Source of the DNA: Maylandia zebra
Lineage: Eukaryota; Chordata; Actinopteri; Cichliformes; Cichlidae
Reading direction: 5' to 3'
NCBI RefSeq assembly: GCF_041146795.1
Contig: NC_135178.1
Coordinates: forward strand, 7,260,844-7,324,843
Length of the DNA stretch: 64,000 bases
The notes under the pieces are model-generated. The model was given only the letters and a program-made list of their open reading frames with translations, had not been told where the DNA came from and did no database searches. Position numbers and translations under genes: made by a program. Below are positions 57,378 through 64,000 of the stretch, piece by piece; position 1 is the stretch's first letter; every line of letters starts with the position of its first letter.

Positions 57378-60300
57378 ATGAACTGCGTCCTGGAAGGAAA
57401 CTCTATAAAAGGTAATATAAAGAACACTCGAAGAAGATGCGAACTGAAATTTGCTGTAAAAATAACATATTTAATTCTATAATAATTCTATTGATGAAAG
57501 TTGTTCAAGCTACGAAATTGTTCATTTGGAACGAACAACGGGACTAGCTTATCTGATGTAGCTAAACTGGCTAATAATGAGTTAGCTTTAGGGGGTCATG
57601 ACCCCTAACATTTTCAAACAGAAAAGTGCACTTTTCTGTCTGAAAATGTTTCGTTTCATGGTATTAAGAGAAAGAAATATTAAGGTTATAGTAAAATAAT
57701 ACAGTATAGTAAATAACAATATTGTGTCAAACTTGAACTGTGGAGGGGCTGTGTTGTGTTTCAGCATTTGGGAAGGCTATTCATGCCCTGTCCCGGGTTG
57801 GAGATGAGCTGTGGTTCGATCCAACGGTCAAGGGGGTGAGCAGCAACAGCAGCTAGATGTAAAAATGCTCATTGACGCTTTATTAGGTACACTTTGAGTA
57901 TTTGCCAAGTTTAAAAAAAATTAATGCTATTAAACTGTTGTAAATGGCTTGCTGTCCTATAATCTGTCAAAAACGATTGAATAATATCAAGTCACCACAT
58001 GCCAAAGAAGCTCTATTGGATCGAGTTGTGGTTGAACATTTTCATGTTCTCAGGTAGGCTTTAGCATTTAAACCATGCTTATTTAGTACTCAGGGGCCTA
58101 GAAAATATCCCTTACACCATTACACCACCACCATCAACCTGGATTGTTGACAGACGCCAGGAGGGAGCCATGCTTTCATGCTAATTTATGCTGACCCCAC
58201 CATGTGAATATTGCAGCAGATATCTAGACTCATCAGACCAGCCAACATTTTGTAAACACTACAGATTGTTGTTAGAAAATCACAGTAGACCAGCACATTT
58301 GGTATTAACAAGCATGCAACCTTGAAAGTCACTTCAATCCTCCATTCTGATGATTGGTTTGAACTTCAGCATGGCATTGTTGTCATGTGATTTGCTAATT
58401 AGATATTTGTGTTAATGAGCAGTTAAACAGGTGCAACTAATAAAGTGACCAGTGTGTGTGTACAAGAGCGTCTGTATCGATAATCTCCAGGTGTTAAGGT
58501 ATTCACCACCTTACTTCCTCCACAATAATTTCTCTCTCTCCCTCTGAAAGCTGGCCCTGAGATCAGTGAATTCTGCTCATTCTGCATACGCCTGCTTCCT
58601 CTTCTCGCCGCTCTTCTTCCAGCAGTACAATCTGGATTCAGTCAGGGAGCAGGACAGTGGACCAATCAAATGCAAGCTAGTCATGAAGGTATATCGGCAT
58701 TGCTGGTTTTTCATTTGTAGGCAGAAACATCATCTTAACAAGTGACTGTTCAGTAAAATTAGGGCTACACATCATGCCGTTCTTTCAAGACTTTATGATT
58801 AAACTGCGTCTCTTTGTTTTAAAGTGTGTGCTGCCACTTTTCCGTTGTTCGACTTCTATTGAGCACAGTGTGAAACGGTGTCAGATATCAGTCAGCACTG
58901 GCAGTGACCAAGTGATTGTTCAGTTTTTCTGCAGACACGGTAGGAAACTGCATAAATGACAGTAGGTGTGCATGCAGTTTATATTTTGAACACATGGTGG
59001 CACTGTGCTCTAAGTGTCTCTGTTTTTGAGTTAGGCATAACAAAAACCTACAATGTGCGTTTCCTGGAAAGTGAGGCGCTGCAGGCAGTGTTTGCTTCAC
59101 ACCTCTGTCCCAATGTGCTGAAATCTCCTGCCAGGTTAGCATTTCAGCATTAGAGCCTCACTCTTCTTTTCTACAATCAGTACATGCTGGCTGCCTGTTG
59201 GTTTTGTGTTTTAGACAATACCAAAAATATATATTGACAGAAAAAAAATGTTAAAAGTAAGCAGCCAGAGCTGCCTGTGTGTGTTTTCCTCTTTCTTCAG
59301 GCTTCTAGGCGATATGGTGATGCATTTCCACGCGTCTCAGGAAGAAGTCACTCTGTCGATGTCAGCCCCGAAAGTCAGTCTGAGAAATTACAACGAGGGG
59401 AGAAATGGTCAGTTAATGTCAGACTGCCATTTAGCTCAGCCCACGTGTGGCTGACACGTTTCACAAAGTGCTTGAAAGTTGCACAAGCTTTGAGATGAAC
59501 ATAAAACTTCCTAACATACTGCATGTTCAGTTCTTTAAGCACATCAAAGGAAGCACTGTAACGACTGCTGTTTGACTTGGATGTACCTGTGTGACAGATC
59601 ACATGAAGATGATGCACACTGAGATGTCCTTACACCCAGACGAGTTTGACTACTTTCAAGCCGGAATGGACTCAGACATAACCTTCTGTCTGAAGGAGCT
59701 AAGGGTAACGGGGTTATTTTTGGAGGCCTCCTTGCTCCTGTCACATGAGAATATTATGTGTGCGGAGAGTGAGAGTGACACTAGCTCACATGTGGGCAAT
59801 TCATGTCTAAGAGGTCATATTGCTGTCCTGTACTCGGTGCTCGGTATCATTTCCATGTGAACTTTCCCCTCAGTGCTGTGACTCATCTTTATAGCAAAGA
59901 TGTCTTGACCCGAGTGAGGCTCCACTACGTAGAAAAAGTAACTGAAGTTGAAGGCTCCTCATCGCATGCTTTATTATAAACTTTAAAACCAAGTAGGAAT
60001 GAGTGTGGACTTTATGGGCTGCTTAAAGGTTGATCTTCAGCTATTTATAATTTGATTAGCAGAAAAAGCTGAGAGAAGTGTAATGTATAGACTAGTGTGG
60101 TCAGTAAAGCAAAATCACTGGGCTTATAGAAAAACGAGACAGTTTTGTTGGATATTTGAAATAACAGTCTGTGTACGTTCAGTTAATGAGACTTGGCCTG
60201 CATTAATGCCTACAACTCTTCACACTAATGTCTTGGAAAGTCACTTGGGCTTCCCGCTGTGAGGCTCCTCGTTAGCCCGCCTAGTCATCTTGTTCCTGTC

Positions 60301-63300
60301 GGTTTTGGAAAATCGGGTTTGGACGGATTAGAAACTAGGCTTTAAGTTTTAGTCTTAGCCTTAATTTGATGTATATCTCCAGGCTGATAATAGTTAAACA
60401 TGTCACAATATTAGCCCACACTTTTCAGCAATTAAACTCAGTTGTTGCTTTTTTGTTTTTGCCAGGGGTTACTGTGTTTTGCGGAGTCACATTGCCTTCC
60501 GGTGTCGGTTCACTTTGGCACTCCAGGAAAGTACGTTTCCTTGCTACTGTCATGACCTTGAGTGGAATTTATTCACTCAAATTACACAGGCTCTGTGGTG
60601 CTGTTCAACAAATTAACACCAGCTAGACTGCAAAATTCTTTAACGTTTATATATCACTAGTCACATCACTAAGTGAGCAGTTGTGGTGTGTTTGCTGCTA
60701 AAAAGTAAAAGGTGCTGACAAATAAATAAAAAAAAGAAGACACAGTGAAGGGATTTCTGCCATGGAAACGCACTTTGTTTGCAGGCCTGTGTGCTTCTCT
60801 GTGGAGGACATGGTCCTTGAGGCCACTGTGGTGCTGGCTACGCTGGCTGACTTTGAAAGCAGAGGCCCCTCACAGCCTACAGAGACCCCAGCCCCGACTA
60901 CACACAGGTAACGACCACCCCTGACTTCACTGGCAATACTTTTAATCATCAGTGCCTGGGGGGAAAGAAGGGTAATTACTGCAGCTATTTTTTTAAATTA
61001 ATTTGAGCAAAATAAAAAACCTGAGAAAAATCACAGAACATAAAAGGAATTCATCTCAATGAAAACACAATAGACCACACAATCTAGTTAGAAAACAAGT
61101 CATTGCCAGATAAAAATGCTTAAAAAAAAGATCAAAATCATTCAAAAAACTGTCATAAACAAAAAATCTGCTAAATACTGCAACAGATAAATCATGCAGA
61201 TTAACTTTCTACATAGTCCAGATATTTTATGACATAGAGAAAGGGTCCTCGGGCCTTTTTGAACAGCCTGTTTGTTTGTTTTTTAGTGGAGTTTGATGTC
61301 ATTTGTCTTACCCAGTCTATAATATCTGATAGCTTGAGCTTCCATTTACATTTTTAAGCTATTAGCCTAAAAGTTTGTTTGTAATTATGCCCCTAGATGG
61401 CAATCAATTAGAATCTGCACTCATCGGACACTTTATAGAAAACCGTTTTGCCTTCAGAAATATTCCTTAGCTATTTTAGTCCACACTGACATGACAGCAT
61501 CACATAGTTGCTGCAGGTGTCTTGGCTGCATGTCCATGATGTGAAACTCCTGTTCCACCACATCCCAAAGATGCTCTGTCTTACTGAAGACTGGTGACTG
61601 TGGAGCCCATTTGAATTCAGTGTCTCATTCAGGAAAGCAGTTTGAGATTATGAGAGCTTTGTGAGATGGTACGATACCTGCTAGAAGCATGTCAGAAGAT
61701 GGAGATGTACACTGTGGTCATAAAGGGATGGACGTGGCCTGCAACTATAGTGTGGCCTATGATGCTCAGTTTGACTAAGATCCCCAATGTTTGCCAAGAA
61801 AATATCCCCCACACCTTTACAACACCATTACCAACTCAAACTATTGAAACAAGGCAGGAGGACATGCTTTCATGTTGTTTATTTTAAATTGTGGTCCTGC
61901 CATCTGAATGTTGCAGCACTTCTTAAATCATCAACATTTTTCAGTATTCTGTTGTTCAATATTTGTGAGTCAGCATGAATTGGATTGTCAGTTTCCTGTT
62001 TTTAGCAGACAGGAGTGCCACTTATTGTGGTCTTCTGCTCATGTAGGTTATTTGAATTACTGTTGACTTTCTATCAGCTTGAAGCAGTGATACATCCATC
62101 CATATATCTTGTATACGATTATTATTCTAACGATTTAAATTGGCAGGAGTTACATGGGTTAAGGAATTATGGCGTGTGAGGAGTGTATTTTATCATTATG
62201 TTGACCAGCTGGTGTCATTGTCGCAGTCTTTGTGCGTCCAGTTTGTCAGGTCTACAATCCAGTGTGCTGAAGAGCAGAACTACCTGAGCCTCTCTCCTGG
62301 CACTCAGTCAAGCTGGTTTGCCCTCATTGGCTGTTTTTAGCCTCTTAAGAGGCATCATGTTGCAGTAGCCAGCCTTGTGTCTGTAACAGAGATAAATAGG
62401 GCAAGGTCAGGGCACGCAGAGTTGGGTTAGAAGCCCGTCAGTGTGACAGTCTATAATCCCCTCCTCCACGCTATGCTAGCCAGAGTCTCTGTCCTGCTTT
62501 GCTAGCCTGCTCTCTCCCCATTGTCCTCTACTTGTGCGTCTAGTTGGATCTTATTACACCATTCCCAGCTGCACTGCTCAACATCTGGGTCATTTGTAGC
62601 TCGTTTTGCTTGTGTACACTGCTGGAAGTCTGCAGAGACATCACCAACCCCATGATTCGACCCTCTGCAGTGCTCCTGTCCCTAATGCTCAGAATTGATC
62701 TGCATTTTAATACTTTTTTTTCCTGATGAAATTTATCATGCAGGATATTTCTGACTATATGCAATGTATTTGTGTTTTTCATGGTATGATAAGTACAATA
62801 CTTGCTTGCCTGCAGACTCTGGGGCCTTTAGAAGCCTCTTTACTCCTTCCTGCTGTGCTCCTAATTATGTGTCTGGGTTACGTCTGAGGTTGACGTGTCG
62901 TGTGGTTGCATGCACGAGGTTGTTGTTTTGTTCCCTTTTACCGTGCTTAAGGCTGCTTTCACCATCTGCTGATACAATGCTAGGTAGTGTTTTTGTAAAA
63001 GCAAATAACAATGTTTTTAATATTTATATGGATTGGAAGCTACTACACAACATCCTCATTTGTAAAACTAGTAGATATGTTTATCAATACTGTCTGAATA
63101 TATGTGTGTAAAAACACTCTGAATCTGTGTTGAGAAACAAATTTGCACCCATGTACCTGCGTCATCTACAGCTTGCAGACACAAGTGTGTTCTGTCTGTT
63201 CCCAGCTGTGCAGATGCAGCTGCTCTGCCTGTGGGTATACATGAGACTCAGAGCAACAACCTCCAAGTTCTTCCTGATGTAACAGAGCTTGTTGAATCCA

Positions 63301-63395
63301 GCCAAGGCAGCCCTATAACCTACCCACCTGTTCTGATGCAACTCCAATGCCAGGGCGACAGTGCTTGTGCTGGAATGACCCCACCTTCCAGCATG
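57378..63395 (+). CDS. rad9b: Cell-cycle checkpoint protein RAD9B, exons 1-10
   Basis: RAD9B is the paralogue of RAD9A, the subunit of the 9-1-1 (RAD9-HUS1-RAD1) clamp that is loaded at DNA damage and activates ATR. Exons: 57378-57411, 57765-57835, 58551-58688, 58825-58939, 59035-59134, 59301-59407, 59598-59704, 60466-60530, 60785-60907, 63206-63395. All phases join for 350 codons. It starts [20 protein letters not shown]. Family stretches are [68 protein letters not shown] and [20 protein letters not shown]. Residues 1 to about 275 form the two PCNA-like lobes; the rest is the poorly conserved tail. Exon 10 ends in phase 0 at ATG|GTAATA, so at least one more exon is needed. The family is about 420 residues. 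Confidence 0.92.
57607..57650. repeat. 44-bp near-perfect palindrome without spacer
   Basis: AACATTTTCAAACAGAAAAG followed by TG (57607-57628) is the reverse complement of 57629-57650 with one mismatch and no loop. It lies in intron 1 of rad9b. Confidence 0.9.
57871..58460 (-). mobile_element. Tc1-like transposon, internally deleted, both ends present
   Basis: The left end CTTTATTAGGTACAC and right end CTAATAAAGTGACCAGTGTG are inverted repeats of a common vertebrate Tc1-like family. Between them are antisense transposase pieces such as TTACACCATTACACCACCAC and GACTCATCAGACCAGCCAAC, with large deletions and stops. It lies in intron 2 of rad9b. Confidence 0.75.
59705..60465. other. rad9b intron 7, nothing recognised
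   Basis: No repeat, RNA or extra exon is seen; the flanking exons join in phase at ELR|GLLCF as in the family. Confidence 0.5.
60908..63205. other. rad9b intron 9 with a Tc1 relic
   Basis: This 2.3 kb intron separates the PCNA-like domain from the tail exon. It holds an A-rich part (about 61000-61180) and the Tc1 relic at 61440-62085. Nothing else is recognised. Confidence 0.5.
61440..62085 (-). pseudogene. Decayed Tc1-like transposase
   Basis: Plus-strand text such as ACATGACAGCATCACATAGT, GTTCCACCACATCCCAAAGA, ACTGTGGTCATAAAGGGATG and AAGAAAATATCCCCCACACC runs in the order of the antisense of a Tc1 family transposase gene, the same family as 57871-58460. Stops and frameshifts are frequent, and both terminal repeats appear lost. 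Confidence 0.7.
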
Positions 63396-63651
63396 GTAAT
63401 AAGAGCTCGCTCTTGATTTTTAAATCTTAACTGGGATCTGCAGATGGCCTGTGTGTTCCTTGTGGTTTGGATGCTCTACAGTCTTTCTGAGAAGTATGGT
63501 TCAGGGTGTGCTGCAATGGTTTACAATATCAGCTGAGACATGTCTTATGTTCTTTGTCACCTTTTTAGATTTAAAGACTTTTGCTGGAATCCCAGTTGAA
63601 CCCCAAACCTTTTATCAAATGTCTTCTGTGCAACTTTCCCTGTTAACACAG

Positions 63652-63861
63652 GTTTATTGCTTAATAGTGTTTAAATTTAAGACTCTGATGAGCCTTCAGG
63701 TCATCCTCCAAGCTGCAGACTGCACTGTGAGGACACCTCCGGTGCAGGCCCGACTCAAGACAGGAAGCGTTGCCAAAATAAAGCATGCTAGTCGAAACTC
63801 CACCATCCAAAAAATATTTCAAATGCACAAGAAGATTATGAAGGCAGATGTGCAGCACTAA
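63652..63861 (+). CDS. rad9b: Tentative last exon of rad9b
   Basis: After exon 10 (phase 0), two acceptors keep the same open frame: TTTCCCTGTTAACACAG at 63651, with the better pyrimidine tract, and GAGCCTTCAG at 63699. Either leads to the same stop (TAA 63859-63861), giving 419 or 402 residues in total, close to the family length. The predicted tail is basic (SRNSTIQKIFQMHKKIMK) and I cannot match it to the mammalian tail. It could instead be chance, with the true exon beyond the window. Confidence 0.4.
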   Translation, partial: VYCLIVFKFKTLMSLQVILQAADCTVRTPPVQARLKTGSVAKIKHASRNSTIQKIFQMHKKIMKADVQH

Positions 63862-64000
63862 GTGAACTTAAATTTTTGCCTGTGTGCATGTGAAATAACT
63901 GACTGCTCCAATACTGTTCTGCATATCAGTTCTGTAGCATGTCATTATTTTGAGCAGATTAATTGTAATGATTTATCATAGAAATATATTTAGAAAAATC
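63862..64000. other. Right edge, possible rad9b 3' UTR
   Basis: No poly(A) signal is seen before the window ends, so the end of rad9b cannot be settled. Confidence 0.3.

Noticed and set aside
61666-61978. Plus-strand open frames in rad9b intron 9
   Set aside because: They are antisense readings of the Tc1 transposase relic.

Overview
This is vertebrate nuclear DNA and almost certainly a teleost fish. The genes are split into short exons with GT-AG introns (plus one GC-AG intron). The proteins read as close vertebrate orthologues. The introns carry typical fish repeats: an RTE LINE, Tc1/mariner relics, hAT elements, a Penelope-like fragment and CA/GT microsatellites. I cannot name the species. 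All protein comparisons are from memory of the families; no alignment was run.

Layout, left to right. (1) 131-12011, plus strand: the last 12 coding exons of ift81 (about 444 C-terminal residues; the N-terminal part lies off the left edge). (2) 12012-14741: ift81 3' UTR, an intergenic region with a perfect-hairpin MITE, then a GC-rich atp2a2 promoter with an ER-stress-element-like site. (3) 14742-36604, plus strand: complete atp2a2 (SERCA2), 22 coding exons. The read-through last exon gives a 1041-residue SERCA2b-type protein. A candidate SERCA2a-type alternative terminal exon lies at 38466, giving a 996-residue form. (4) 40872-45687, minus strand: complete anapc7 (APC/C subunit 7), 11 exons, 565 residues, convergent with atp2a2. 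(5) 48165-51580, plus strand: complete ube2g1 (E2 enzyme), 5 coding exons, 169 residues. (6) 53794-56513, plus strand: a fam216a-like gene, reconstructed here as 5 phase-compatible exons (178 residues). (7) 57378 to the right edge, plus strand: rad9b, ten clear exons to 63395 and a tentative last exon ending at 63861.

The order ift81 - atp2a2 - anapc7 - fam216a - rad9b matches human 12q24.11. The ube2g1 gene does not: human UBE2G1 sits on 17p13 near ATP2A3, the SERCA paralogue, which suggests an old duplicated segment. ARPC3, GPN3 and VPS29, which lie in this interval in human, are not seen here.

The genes do not form one pathway. They are unrelated housekeeping genes: ciliary transport (ift81), ER calcium uptake (atp2a2), ubiquitination (anapc7, ube2g1), the checkpoint clamp (rad9b) and an uncharacterised family (fam216a). 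I found no RNA gene, CRISPR array or novel multi-gene system. The most interesting items are the SERCA2a/2b splice architecture with an unusual predicted tail, the ERSE-like promoter site, several perfect or near-perfect palindromes, and the fam216a exon that abuts a transposon relic.
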